A DNA stretch of 64,000 nt from contig CAYQUC010000006.1 of the NCBI GenBank assembly GCA_964420605.1, positions 1 through 64,000 on the forward strand, given 5' to 3'. The position numbers and the translations under genes were made by a program. Numbering within the stretch: position 1 is the first letter of the stretch; each line of letters opens with the position of its first letter. The notes under the pieces were generated by a model. That model did not search any database. It was given only the letters and a program-made list of their open reading frames with translations, and was not told where the DNA came from. Below are positions 45,932 through 54,536 of this stretch, in pieces. Origin of the DNA: CAYQUC01 sp964420605 (GTDB lineage: Bacteria > Pseudomonadota > Gammaproteobacteria > UBA6429 > Thiohalophilaceae).

Positions 45932-46263
45932 ACAAATTTATCATTACAACTGAATTATTCAGAAGTTCAGTTCCAAGTTAGCATTAAATTTCCTTTATAT
46001 GATAATCTAGATATAACTGAATTCTTAGGTTATGGTGAATTTCAAGTTAATTCTAAAATTTCTCATCATACTCTGAGCTTAATATAGTGTAATAATCTAG
46101 AATGACGATTTACTAAAGGTGTTATTGATATTGGCTGGAGCTTTCCATTAGACGCTCGAAATGATATAAAAGACTTTGTTCAAACATTTACAAGCTACGG
46201 TGAAATATGATTAGTTATAATCAACAAGTCAGCAGAATAGGCATTGGAATTTCTGATTTCTTA
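45932..46263 (+). pseudogene. Remnant of an outer-membrane phospholipase A (PldA-like) gene
   Basis: Three fragments in shifted frames read like pieces of one PldA protein. 45932-46087 gives NYSEVQFQVSIKFPLYDNLD, matching the early barrel strands. 46106-46210 gives GVIDIGWSFPLDARNDIK and FVQTFTSYGE. From 46207 the other frame continues ISYNQQVSRIGIGISDFL, the usual C-terminal LIDYNxxxxRxGxG segment. The middle of the gene with the catalytic His-Ser is gone. So a deletion and at least two frameshifts have destroyed it. Confidence 0.6.
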
Positions 46264-46334
46264 TCGGTTAAAATTACGTACTATTTTAGTATTTATCGTA
46301 TATAAAATTATATGTTATTTAATATGGTAACTCT

Positions 46335-46856
46335 ATGCTTAGTATCGAAACACCGAACTTAATTCTGCGCGATTTCACTAAGAACGATTTAACTAACTAT
46401 ACCGCTTTAAGAAGTGACGAGAAATTTAAACGTTTCTATGATGAGTTAGATGTTACCTGCAGTAAATCCAAAACGTTACTGGAACAGTTTATTTCTGATT
46501 CAGTTGTAGTATCCCGGACTAATTACCAACTGGCAATCACAAAAAAATGTGGAACTTTAATTGGTTCTTGTGGAATTCGTCTCAAATATAATAATATTGC
46601 TTCTCTTGGGTGTGAGTTAGGAAGATGCTATCAAACGACTGGTTTTGCATTTGAAGCATCTAGCAATATTTTAATGTATGCTTTCATTAATTTAAAAATT
46701 GAACGCGTCTATGCTGAAACAATTTCAGAAAATAAGGCCGCGTTAAAATTGTGTCAAAAACTTGGTATGACATTAGAGCAAGAACGACTAAAAGATAGAT
46801 TTTTCCGTGGTAGATGGTGGAATACGGTAGTTATGGGGATAACGAATCCTGAATGA
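46335..46856 (+). CDS. GNAT acetyltransferase, RimJ/RimL-like
   Basis: A 173-residue acetyltransferase with the RimJ-type layout: LSIETPNLILRDFTKNDLTNYTALRSD at the N-terminus, TLIGSCGIRLKY in the centre, and the motif A/B region RVYAETISENKAALKLCQKLGMTLEQERLKDRFFRGRWWNTVVMG. It is a paralogue in type, but not a close copy, of the enzyme at 45373. Its stop overlaps the macro-domain gene by 4 bp (ATGA), so the two are translated together. Confidence 0.88.
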   Translation: MLSIETPNLILRDFTKNDLTNYTALRSDEKFKRFYDELDVTCSKSKTLLEQFISDSVVVSRTNYQLAITKKCGTLIGSCGIRLKYNNIASLGCELGRCYQTTGFAFEASSNILMYAFINLKIERVYAETISENKAALKLCQKLGMTLEQERLKDRFFRGRWWNTVVMGITNPE

Positions 46857-47374
46857 TGAAAATTGAAATTATTAAAGCAGATATTACAAACCTAAAAGTT
46901 GATGCGATTGTTAATGCTGCAAATAATGCAATGTGTGGCGGCGGCGGTGTTGATGGTGCTATTCATCGTGCTGCGGGTGAAAAATTATTGGCGCAATGTC
47001 GTACGATGAATGGCTGTAAAACAGGATTTGCAAAATTGACCGAAGGTTATGAGTTACCTGCAAAATTTATAATTCATACGGTAGGTCCAGTTTGGTATGG
47101 TGGCGATAAAAATGAGGAAGTTTTACTCGCATCGAGTTATCGAGAATCTCTAAATATTGCTAACGAACATGAATTTAAAACAATCGCTTTTCCGTTGATT
47201 AGTTGCGGTGCATATCGGTTTCCACTTGAGCGTGCATGTGAAATTGCTGTAAATGAAGCGATGCAGTGTGCTGGGAAAACAACGTTACAGTGTGTTACAT
47301 TTGCATGTTTTAGTAGTAAGGTACAAAATACTTTAAACAAAACTTACCAGAATTACCGGGCTTCAGATTATTGA
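46853..47374 (+). CDS. Macro-domain O-acetyl-ADP-ribose deacetylase (YmdB-like)
   Basis: A 173-residue macro domain. ADP-ribose-binding motifs are IEIIKADITNLKVDAIVNAANNAMCGGGGVDGAIHRAAG and HTVGPVWYGG, plus FPLISCGAYRFPLERACEIA. The NAAN and GGGGVDGAI blocks are those of the MacroD/YmdB class that removes ADP-ribose or deacetylates O-acetyl-ADP-ribose. The protein is cytoplasmic. It overlaps the upstream GNAT gene by 4 bp and is followed 1 bp later by another GNAT gene. Confidence 0.94.
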   Translation: MMKIEIIKADITNLKVDAIVNAANNAMCGGGGVDGAIHRAAGEKLLAQCRTMNGCKTGFAKLTEGYELPAKFIIHTVGPVWYGGDKNEEVLLASSYRESLNIANEHEFKTIAFPLISCGAYRFPLERACEIAVNEAMQCAGKTTLQCVTFACFSSKVQNTLNKTYQNYRASDY

Positions 47375-47375
47375 A

Positions 47376-47912
47376 ATGGCAGATGCAAAAGTAGAGCTAA
47401 CATTAGAACTAGCTTGCTGTACTCAAGTAGATGCGATTTGTAATTTAGTGAATCTTTGTTATCGAGGTGAACGAGGTTGGACCACAGAGAAAAGTTTGGT
47501 ATCAGGGGATAGACTCGATTCTAAAGAGGTTCAAGGATATCTTTATTCGAGTAATACTCAGCTACTTGTTGCTATTTATCAATCTAATTTAGTGGCGTGT
47601 ATTTGTATTGAGAAAGACAGGAAAAATAATGATAGTGTTCAAATTGGCTTATTTGCTGTGCATCCAGATTTACAGGGGCAGGGTGTTGGTAAGGATATAC
47701 TATTGCAAGCAGAACAGTTTGCGGCTAAAAAATTAAACATTACAAAATACATCATGCATGTTCTGACTGACCGCCAAGAATTGATTGAATTTTATCAACG
47801 ACGCGGCTATATTCGAACAGGAGTAATCCATGGATTCCCGATTGAACGTAATGTGGGTGTACCTATCGAGCCAGACTTGATGATTGAAATACTTGAGAAA
47901 GTACTTAATTAA
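47376..47912 (+). CDS. GNAT-family N-acetyltransferase
   Basis: A 178-residue acetyltransferase with an intact acetyl-CoA motif: IGLFAVHPDLQGQGVGKDILLQAEQFA, then MHVLTDRQELIEFYQRRGYIRTG. It starts one base after the macro-domain gene stop and ends one base before the reductase ATG, so it sits in a tightly packed operon. Substrate unknown. Confidence 0.88.
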   Translation: MADAKVELTLELACCTQVDAICNLVNLCYRGERGWTTEKSLVSGDRLDSKEVQGYLYSSNTQLLVAIYQSNLVACICIEKDRKNNDSVQIGLFAVHPDLQGQGVGKDILLQAEQFAAKKLNITKYIMHVLTDRQELIEFYQRRGYIRTGVIHGFPIERNVGVPIEPDLMIEILEKVLN

Positions 47913-47913
47913 A

Positions 47914-48453
47914 ATGAAAAATATTCGAATTTTGGCTTTATCCGGCAGTTTACGTAAAGACTCCTATAATACTATTTTATTAAAAGCTGTTGCACAACTA
48001 GCACCAAACGGTGTGGAAGTGATTATTTTTAATGAAATGGACTTGATACCCTTGTTTAATCCCGATAGAGAAAATGATGATATTCAGGTGATAACGAAGC
48101 TACGTAAAGAGCTAAAAAAGTCGGACGGTCTTTTTATATCAAGCCCTGAGTATGCCCATGGAATATCCGGGGTATTAAAAAATACTTTGGATTGGTTTGT
48201 GAGTGGTGAAGAATTTCCTTATAAACCAGTTGCTTTATTTAACACATCGCCACGCGCATCTCATGCACAACTCGCTTTGCGTGAGGTGATTTCAACTATG
48301 TCCGGGACAATCATTGAATCGGCCTCAATATCCATTCGTCTGCTTGGTACCCGCATCGACGTTGATGATATAGTTAATGACAGTAATATGTCAGCCGACA
48401 TTATTCATAAAATAAAATTATTCCGAGACAGTATCACTGGAACTGCTGAATAG
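47914..48453 (+). CDS. NADPH-dependent FMN reductase
   Basis: A 179-residue flavodoxin-like reductase. The FMN phosphate loop is ALSGSLRKDSYNT and the second signature is GLFISSPEYAHGISGVLKNTLDW. These enzymes reduce FMN, quinones or azo compounds with NADPH. I chose the ATG at 47914, directly after the GNAT stop; a longer frame from 47884 overlaps it. It is the fifth gene of the GNAT-macro-GNAT cluster. Confidence 0.92.
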   Translation: MKNIRILALSGSLRKDSYNTILLKAVAQLAPNGVEVIIFNEMDLIPLFNPDRENDDIQVITKLRKELKKSDGLFISSPEYAHGISGVLKNTLDWFVSGEEFPYKPVALFNTSPRASHAQLALREVISTMSGTIIESASISIRLLGTRIDVDDIVNDSNMSADIIHKIKLFRDSITGTAE

Positions 48454-48458
48454 ATTTT

Positions 48459-48755
48459 ATGGCTAAAATTTACTTCCAAAAATTATCTGAGCTAGTAATA
48501 GAAATTAAACATTTTTTTAGTGGTGCAGCAGTATATATTAATGGCAGTATCTGTGTATCTTGGTCGCCTGTAGGTTTGGTTTTTAAATTATCCGAGACTG
48601 AAGTTGACAAGCTAATAAATTCAAGAGATGCAATTCCATTACGATATTTTCCTAAAGGGCGTGTCAAAAAAGGTTATGCGCTTTTTGAAAATCCAGACGA
48701 GAAAAAAATGAGTCATTGGAAAAAATACTTTACGTTATCTGCCAAGCAAGTTTAA
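48459..48755 (+). CDS. TfoX N-terminal domain protein
   Basis: A 98-residue protein resembling the TfoX/Sxy N-terminal domain: FFSGAAVYINGSICVSWSPVGLVFKLSETEVD and a C-terminal YFPKGRVKKGYALFENPDE..MSHWKKYF. Stand-alone TfoX-N proteins are common and need not be linked to competence, since the TfoX C-terminal domain is absent. It starts 5 bp after the reductase gene and ends the cluster. Confidence 0.78.
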   Translation: MAKIYFQKLSELVIEIKHFFSGAAVYINGSICVSWSPVGLVFKLSETEVDKLINSRDAIPLRYFPKGRVKKGYALFENPDEKKMSHWKKYFTLSAKQV

Positions 48756-49630
48756 TATCCTGAGCTGCACATAAAAAGTTAATTTATTACCCTAAGAATT
48801 TATAAAAATTAGTCCTACGTAACGTGTTGAGTTTATGGGATGGCTAATGTTTGGAGGGGCTCGAATCGCGCAAATGCAGGAGCATTGTTTAATTTCAAAT
48901 ATTTATGCGAATTGAATTAATTGACAAATTTTACAGTCTTAATTTATATGCTAAAGGAAGTCGTTTGAACTTATGGATTAAGGTATTAATGGCAAAAAAA
49001 TTAGTTAGTGATTATTTTGAAGTTAGATTTATAGAATATTTTAATACTGATAATAATTATATCTTTAATTTAATAAACGTTGAAACAGTTAAGATTTAGG
49101 GAATTAGTAGTGGACGAATTAAATTTAGTTTTCGTGTAATTTCGATCTGCATATGAACTTGTTTATACTAATTTAAGTTTTTAATTCTTATTTTGTATGT
49201 ACCATCCATCCTAGATTAACCATTAATAAATTATTGTATTTAATTGTTATTTAAAATAAATTTTTTTTATGTATGAAAAGGTACTGTTTTAAATAAAGAA
49301 GCACAGTATTATCATTAATAAAAAAAAATATTTTCCATTTCTAAATTTGTTATTTGATCTTTTTTTTATTGATCCACTCAAGCCTTTTAAATAAATACCG
49401 TTGACATCGTTTAATATCTGTTGCTATCTTTGCTCGTCCTCGTGAAAGGAGTGTTGGCATCAGTGTTTTTACCTATGTCAATAATTTTAATTAACGGGGT
49501 AATTAGTTCAGGGTTGCGTTGCTTTTATCCCCTGGTTTTACCGGCATACACAATCCGCTATAGAAATTGATTGGTTTGAAGAGTTTTATCTGTCACATAA
49601 TATTTTCAATTAAAATAAAGGAATAACAAA
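48756..49630. other. Gene-poor stretch of about 0.9 kb
   Basis: No gene is supported here. A 64-codon frame at 48905-49099 (+) has no convincing RBS or family. On the minus strand around 49360-49520 two overlapping open frames look faintly protein-like (e.g. IDIGKNTDANTPFTRTSKD and KIATDIKRCQRYLFKRLEWI) and might be a decayed gene, but I recognise no family. T-rich and A-rich tracts are frequent. Confidence 0.4.
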
Positions 49631-50659
49631 GTGAAAAAAATGAAAAGTTTATTTACTGTGGTAATTATAGGCTTATTAGCCAGTTCGTTAATAACGCAAG
49701 CTGCACTAGCGGGTCGTGAGCGTGGTGCAAGAGAAGTGCTAGCAGCAACATTAGCTGTTGATGCAGTAACGGCAGATTTTGCTGTAATGGTATTAGGCTC
49801 AGGTGGGCCGGTAGCGACTGAAAATGGTCGTGCTGGATCCAGTTTATTAATTTTTGTTGAGAAAACCCCCGTATTGTTGATGGACACCGGTAGTGGTTCT
49901 TTTAAATCATTAGCCCTAAGTGGGGCACGTTTAACTGATGTAGAAAATTTTCTTTATACCCATTTGCATATCGATCATACTTCGGATATGTCAGCGATGA
50001 TTAAATCCTTATTTTTTCATCGTTTAGGTGCGGGTTTATTATTACCCAATACGATTAATTTTTATGGTCCTGTGTCAAAAAATCCGGGTTATGACTCTAT
50101 GTCTAAATATATTTCTAGTCATTATGTTGGTCCGGATGGTGTTGAGCGTTATCTAAATGGTTTTGCAAATGCATTTTTTGGTGGTGCTTCAGCATTTGTT
50201 CCAGTCGGAAATGATTTACCGTCTGATTCAACATCAACAACAATGACTACAGTATTGGCTGATTTAAATGGATTAAGAGTAAAGTCAATTCCAGTATTTC
50301 ATGGTGGTACACCGAGCTTAGCGTATCGAATTGAATACAAAGGTAAAAGTATTGTTTGGAGTGGCGATACTAACTCTAGTACCGACAATATGATTACGAT
50401 TTCAACAGGGGCTAATGTTTTAATATATGACACTGCAATTCTAGAAACACCAGTTCCAGAGTTTTTGTTAATGTTTCATACGACACCAACCAGAATTGGT
50501 GAAGTTGCAGCAGCAGCTGCACCTGCAAATTTGGTGTTATCGCATTTATCGATTATTACAGAAAATAATTTAGGATTAATTCAGCGTACTATCAGGCAGC
50601 AAGGTTTTAGAGGCACTATTATTCCAGCAAGTGATCTTCAAGTGATAAACGTACCATAG
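49631..50659 (+). CDS. Exported metallo-beta-lactamase-fold hydrolase
   Basis: A 342-residue protein with a Sec signal (MKKMKSLFTVVIIGLLASSLITQAALA, cleavage after ALA). It has the metallo-beta-lactamase metal motif THLHIDHTSD (HxHxDH, near residue 112). Other elements of the fold are FHGGTPSLAYRIEYKGKSIVWSGDTN with the GDT acidic ligand, and LVLSHLS. The N-terminal VLGSGGP is typical of RNase Z/arylsulfatase-like members. The GTG at 49631 is favoured because AAGGA lies 7 nt before it. The substrate is unknown. A strong terminator follows, so it is its own transcription unit. Confidence 0.88.
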   Translation: MKKMKSLFTVVIIGLLASSLITQAALAGRERGAREVLAATLAVDAVTADFAVMVLGSGGPVATENGRAGSSLLIFVEKTPVLLMDTGSGSFKSLALSGARLTDVENFLYTHLHIDHTSDMSAMIKSLFFHRLGAGLLLPNTINFYGPVSKNPGYDSMSKYISSHYVGPDGVERYLNGFANAFFGGASAFVPVGNDLPSDSTSTTMTTVLADLNGLRVKSIPVFHGGTPSLAYRIEYKGKSIVWSGDTNSSTDNMITISTGANVLIYDTAILETPVPEFLLMFHTTPTRIGEVAAAAAPANLVLSHLSIITENNLGLIQRTIRQQGFRGTIIPASDLQVINVP

Positions 50660-50694
50660 CTCGTGTATGTCAACGCTTAACTGAGTTGATATTT

Positions 50695-50735
50695 GAGGGT
50701 TATAGTTTGCTTATATAACCCTCGTTTTTATTTTT
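50695..50735 (+). terminator. Rho-independent terminator after the MBL-fold gene
   Basis: GAGGGTTATA (50695-50704) pairs with TATAACCCTC (50714-50723), followed by GTTTTTATTTTT. The long stem and U-tract make this one of the clearest terminators in the window. Confidence 0.9.
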
Positions 50736-51050
50736 GGGTATAGCCAGATTTATACTGTTTGTACACTTCAAATCCAGAGTTGATGGGCAATTTATAGTTT
50801 TAGCAATAAACCACAAATTAATAATGGTATAGGCTTTATAATGGCTATATTTTAGTAATTAATTTCCCCTATGTTTGTACAATATTTCCATTATAGGTAT
50901 TATGTTTCTAAGTCTACAATGATTTCTAATCTGTGCAAAAACAGTGGAAATTAGTGTTATTTAGTAAGGAAATTAATTGTTTATATGAGCTTGGTTTAAC
51001 TCAAAGCTGGATAATTACTCTCCAAACGTCTGTTAGTCAGGAGGAAATCA
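50736..51050. other. Upstream region of the porin-kinase operon
   Basis: No gene is seen in these 315 bases. It should contain the promoter of the operon starting at 51051, but I could not place -35/-10 boxes with confidence. It ends in a very strong Shine-Dalgarno, CAGGAGGA, at about 51039-51046. Confidence 0.4.
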
Positions 51051-52250
51051 TTGGCGTTTAATAAATTAAAATTGCTCAAAAGCTCGATGGAACAAGTGTG
51101 GTTAATTTGGGCTGGGCATCAATTGGGTAAAGAATTGGAGCAGGGTCAACTCCAAAAACGTGGACACCCTGTTCGTCAAGCATTACTACCGTTATGGCAC
51201 GTTACATTTTTTTGTTCAGTCATTAGTTTACTGCAATTCCCAACAACGCTGGCAGCGCATGGCCTGGTTTTTCTGGATTTTATTGCACTGGATCGTGTCG
51301 CTAAACAAAGTCCTAGTGGTTTGAAACACAACAAAATGTTGTCGAGAGCCACATTGTTTTATACGCAGGATTTTGCGACTATTAAAGTCTTGGCTGAATT
51401 TGTAGCGAATGAGAAAAAAAATCATTTTGGGCGTGTTAAGATTGGTTGGAAACCAGATCAGGCGAATATTATTTGGATTGGACGTACCCATAATCCATCA
51501 AGTTATTGGCGCGATCAATACCATCATGGCGGTTGGTTACAACCTTCAATCTCACGTCCAAGTATTGCCGAGTTTGAAGTACCAGGTGGTATTTTACCGG
51601 CTCATTCAACTGGAATAGCCGTTGAAGGAGGCTCCACTGTTAGCAATAATGTAGGCTTAGCATACAATACAAGTTTAGGCTTTACTTCTAAACTTAATAA
51701 TGACGGTCTGGAAGTTCCGAGCCTTTTTGGAAATGGTCGAGGGATCCACAGTTCGTCGCTTGCTTTTAGATTATCGTATCGTTTTGAGGGTGTCCAAGGT
51801 GGTAATGAGTTAGGTATTCTAGGGACAAACAACCATATAATAAGCAATACTAGTAGTATTAAAGAAATAGAGCAGTGGGTCTTTGGTTTATTTGTAAACT
51901 GGGTTTTTTCTGATATTAAATTGACGTCAGAGTTAACGCAAATTAGTAATGAAACTATTAATAGCAGTTCGACTACGACACCAGAAAAATTTGTAAATGC
52001 CTATGTCATGGCTGACTATACTATAAATCATGATTGGAATATATATTCTCGCTGGGAAGATACATTAAATGAAGAGTCAAGCCAATATTTATTTATTTTT
52101 CCAAAATTTGCAATTAAAAGAAATTTAGTAGGAGTTCGTTACGGTATAAACAGGAGTCAGATATTTAAATTTGAAATTAGTGATAACCAACTATTTTCAA
52201 GTAAGGAATATCGACAGTTAGCAGTACAATGGAGTTATGTATACCCTTGA
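51051..52250 (+). CDS. Predicted outer-membrane porin-like protein
   Basis: A 399-residue protein I cannot assign to a named family. It starts at TTG 51051, chosen because AGGAGG lies 7 nt upstream and no ATG fits. Residues ~48-70 (WHVTFFCSVISLLQFPTTLAAHG) look like a signal core with a long n-region. The remainder has alternating aromatic beta-strands ending in W-S-Y-V-Y-P (AVQWSYVYP), as in outer-membrane barrels. Its stop overlaps the PstS-like gene by 22 bp. It heads the five-gene regulatory operon, so it may pass the ligand the operon senses (inference). Confidence 0.65.
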   Translation: MAFNKLKLLKSSMEQVWLIWAGHQLGKELEQGQLQKRGHPVRQALLPLWHVTFFCSVISLLQFPTTLAAHGLVFLDFIALDRVAKQSPSGLKHNKMLSRATLFYTQDFATIKVLAEFVANEKKNHFGRVKIGWKPDQANIIWIGRTHNPSSYWRDQYHHGGWLQPSISRPSIAEFEVPGGILPAHSTGIAVEGGSTVSNNVGLAYNTSLGFTSKLNNDGLEVPSLFGNGRGIHSSSLAFRLSYRFEGVQGGNELGILGTNNHIISNTSSIKEIEQWVFGLFVNWVFSDIKLTSELTQISNETINSSSTTTPEKFVNAYVMADYTINHDWNIYSRWEDTLNEESSQYLFIFPKFAIKRNLVGVRYGINRSQIFKFEISDNQLFSSKEYRQLAVQWSYVYP

Positions 52251-52708
52251 AATTCTTAACAACAATCCGATTGATCGTTCTGGTATTTTTGCTTGTTAGC
52301 AATTTTACGTCGGCATTTGCCACAGAGCGGCGGTTATTGTTAATTACTAACTCGAACTACAAACCATTGTCACTCAATAAAACTGAATTACGCAGATTAT
52401 TTTTAGGCATTCCAGTTTATCGCAAAGGCAACAGACTTATACCGTTTGTTAATAAAAGTGAAGATTTATGTTACCAGGTATTTTTGCAATCGGTAATAGG
52501 CATGTCAGAAAAACGTTATGAGCGTACTTTGGTTTCTGGTTTCTACCGGCAAGGCGTGTTATCGCCAAATATATATCAGGATCAAATTAAATTATTATCT
52601 GATTTAAAAACTGAAGAACTCGGTATTAGTTTTTTATTTGATACCGAAGGTATAGAAGAAAAACAATTTAATGTGGTCCAGGAAATATGGATATCAGACA
52701 CACCTTAG
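52229..52708 (+). CDS. PstS-like periplasmic substrate-binding domain protein
   Basis: A 159-residue exported protein. The signal is IRLIVLVFLLVSNFTSAFA. The body resembles the truncated phosphate-binding (PBP2/PstS-like) proteins often seen beside sensor kinases: LSLNKTELRRLFLGIPVYRKGNRLIPFVNKSEDLCYQVFLQSVIGMSEKRYERTLVSG. It overlaps the preceding gene and the next kinase by 22 bp each, so the three are translationally coupled. By analogy with AioX of the arsenite system it could present a ligand to the kinase, but AioX is a different, longer protein. Ligand unknown. Confidence 0.78.
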   Translation: MELCIPLKFLTTIRLIVLVFLLVSNFTSAFATERRLLLITNSNYKPLSLNKTELRRLFLGIPVYRKGNRLIPFVNKSEDLCYQVFLQSVIGMSEKRYERTLVSGFYRQGVLSPNIYQDQIKLLSDLKTEELGISFLFDTEGIEEKQFNVVQEIWISDTP

Positions 52709-54489
52709 TTTCCTGGGCGCGTAGCCTTAGTGGTCGAGTACTGATCTCGATTGTATTAATACACTTAGTGTTAATGACGGGCTTGTTTCATTCCATTCTT
52801 AGATTGGTTGAAAATAATTATACAGATCAATTCATTGACGACATTCGAACCGATAGTCAACGCGTAACACAGCTAGTTATTTTTGAGTTACAAAATGGCG
52901 ATCTAGAGCAAATAAGACAATTTTCAGAAAACCTGCTACTCGGAGGTCAACTTGTCGTTATAGATATTAAAAATTCATTTGGAAAATTTGTATACCCTGC
53001 CGACGAACAGTTTCGAAATAAATATAAATTTCATGAAGATTTTTTCTTTGGCGATAATGACGATAATTTGTATTTTATTAAAAGTCGACTTGTTACAAAC
53101 GACGGGCGATATATCGGAAGCTTACAACTAGCATACGATGAACACTCTACCCTTGAGGAAGTTAAAAAATTATACCGCAGTGGAATAATTATAGCTGCTA
53201 TTTATTTATTTATCGTTATTGTTTTCACTGGTGCAATCGATATGTATCTAACTAAACCATTACGAAATTTAACTCGAGATGCAAACCGAATTGCATCAGG
53301 ACAATATCGAGAACAGTTTTCAATAACGACCAATGTTAATGAAGTGAAGCTTTTAGCTGAAAGTTTAGAATTAATGCGTAATGAATTGGTTAAACGTGGT
53401 GAAAAACTAGCCGATAGAGAAAAACGATTGCGGGTCTTAGTTAATAGTATTTCTGATGCGGTAATAGTTTGTGATCAATACGGTAAAATGGAATCTGTGA
53501 ATCATGCCGTTACTTCTTTTACGGGCTATGGCATGAATGATCTAGAAAATGAAAATATTGCTCGGTTGATCAATTTTAATGAAGTTGTGGCGAGTATTAA
53601 AAAACCTGATGCAGAACGTATTTTTGAAACTATCGTTAGGGATAAAGCCGGTGTTGAAATTCCCGTTGATGTTAATGTAAGTGAATTGCAGCAAGGGAAT
53701 AGTCATTTATTGTTAGTCTTAATTCGTGACATTCGAGAACGAAAGCGAAATGAAATCGCGCGACATGATTATTATAACGAAATGGCTCAAGCAGGGCGCT
53801 TAGGTATAATGGGCGAGATGGCTGCAGGTATTGCCCATGAATTAAATCAGCCGCTTGCGGCCATAAGTTTATATTTACAAGGTTGTATGCGTGTGACTGA
53901 GCCCAATAAAATTGATATAGACGAGATGCTCTACGCTATTAAAGCTGCCGATGAACAGGCATCGCGAGCGGCGGGAATTATACGTCGAATGAAAGGTTAT
54001 GTTCGAAAAGAAGTTGATAATGATAATCTTGAAGTAGTTGATACTAATGTATTGATTAAACGCTCGGTTGAATTTGTTCTTTTGGATACTAAGTATTCTT
54101 TTATTCAACCTGAGTTATTATTAACCGCCAGAACACTCGAAGCAAAAGTGGATTGTTTGCAAATAGAACAAGTACTGGTTAATCTTATTCGTAACGCAAT
54201 TGAAGCGATTTTATCACAAAGTTATCAGCCGCACTATTTGAAAATACGTTCTGAAATTGATATTGACGGTAATATTAAAATCTGTGTTATTGATTCAGGT
54301 TGTGGCGTTGATAATAAAAATGCAGACAAAATTTTTGATACCTATTTTTCAACTAAAGTGGATGGCTTAGGTATGGGCCTTGCTATTTGCCGTTCAATAA
54401 TTGAAGAGCATGATGGTATTTTACAGTATCGACCAAGTTCAAGTATTGGTTCTGAGTTTTATTTCACACTACCGCTGCACGGCATTTAA
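52687..54489 (+). CDS. Membrane sensor histidine kinase (PAS type), first of a pair
   Basis: A 600-residue histidine kinase. TM1 is near residues 17-38; a ~125-residue periplasmic domain follows; TM2 is near 165-187; then a HAMP linker and a PAS domain (~245-355). The HisKA domain carries the phospho-acceptor H384 in AAGIAHELNQPLAAISLYLQG. The HATPase domain has NLIRNAIEAI and DTYFSTKVDGLGMGLAICRS. It overlaps the PstS-like gene by 22 bp, and a second, related kinase follows 47 bp later. It presumably senses a periplasmic signal. Confidence 0.94.
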   Translation: MDIRHTLVSWARSLSGRVLISIVLIHLVLMTGLFHSILRLVENNYTDQFIDDIRTDSQRVTQLVIFELQNGDLEQIRQFSENLLLGGQLVVIDIKNSFGKFVYPADEQFRNKYKFHEDFFFGDNDDNLYFIKSRLVTNDGRYIGSLQLAYDEHSTLEEVKKLYRSGIIIAAIYLFIVIVFTGAIDMYLTKPLRNLTRDANRIASGQYREQFSITTNVNEVKLLAESLELMRNELVKRGEKLADREKRLRVLVNSISDAVIVCDQYGKMESVNHAVTSFTGYGMNDLENENIARLINFNEVVASIKKPDAERIFETIVRDKAGVEIPVDVNVSELQQGNSHLLLVLIRDIRERKRNEIARHDYYNEMAQAGRLGIMGEMAAGIAHELNQPLAAISLYLQGCMRVTEPNKIDIDEMLYAIKAADEQASRAAGIIRRMKGYVRKEVDNDNLEVVDTNVLIKRSVEFVLLDTKYSFIQPELLLTARTLEAKVDCLQIEQVLVNLIRNAIEAILSQSYQPHYLKIRSEIDIDGNIKICVIDSGCGVDNKNADKIFDTYFSTKVDGLGMGLAICRSIIEEHDGILQYRPSSSIGSEFYFTLPLHGI

Positions 54490-54536
54490 CATTCTGATAC
54501 GGTATAATTAATAAATTTAGTGGTGAAAATGTTAAA

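Noticed and set aside
48841..48875. tRNA-like GGCTCGAATC segment
   Set aside because: No acceptor stem or anticodon arm can be folded around it.
48905..49099. 64-codon open frame in a gene-poor stretch
   Set aside because: No RBS, family feature or neighbour relation supports it.
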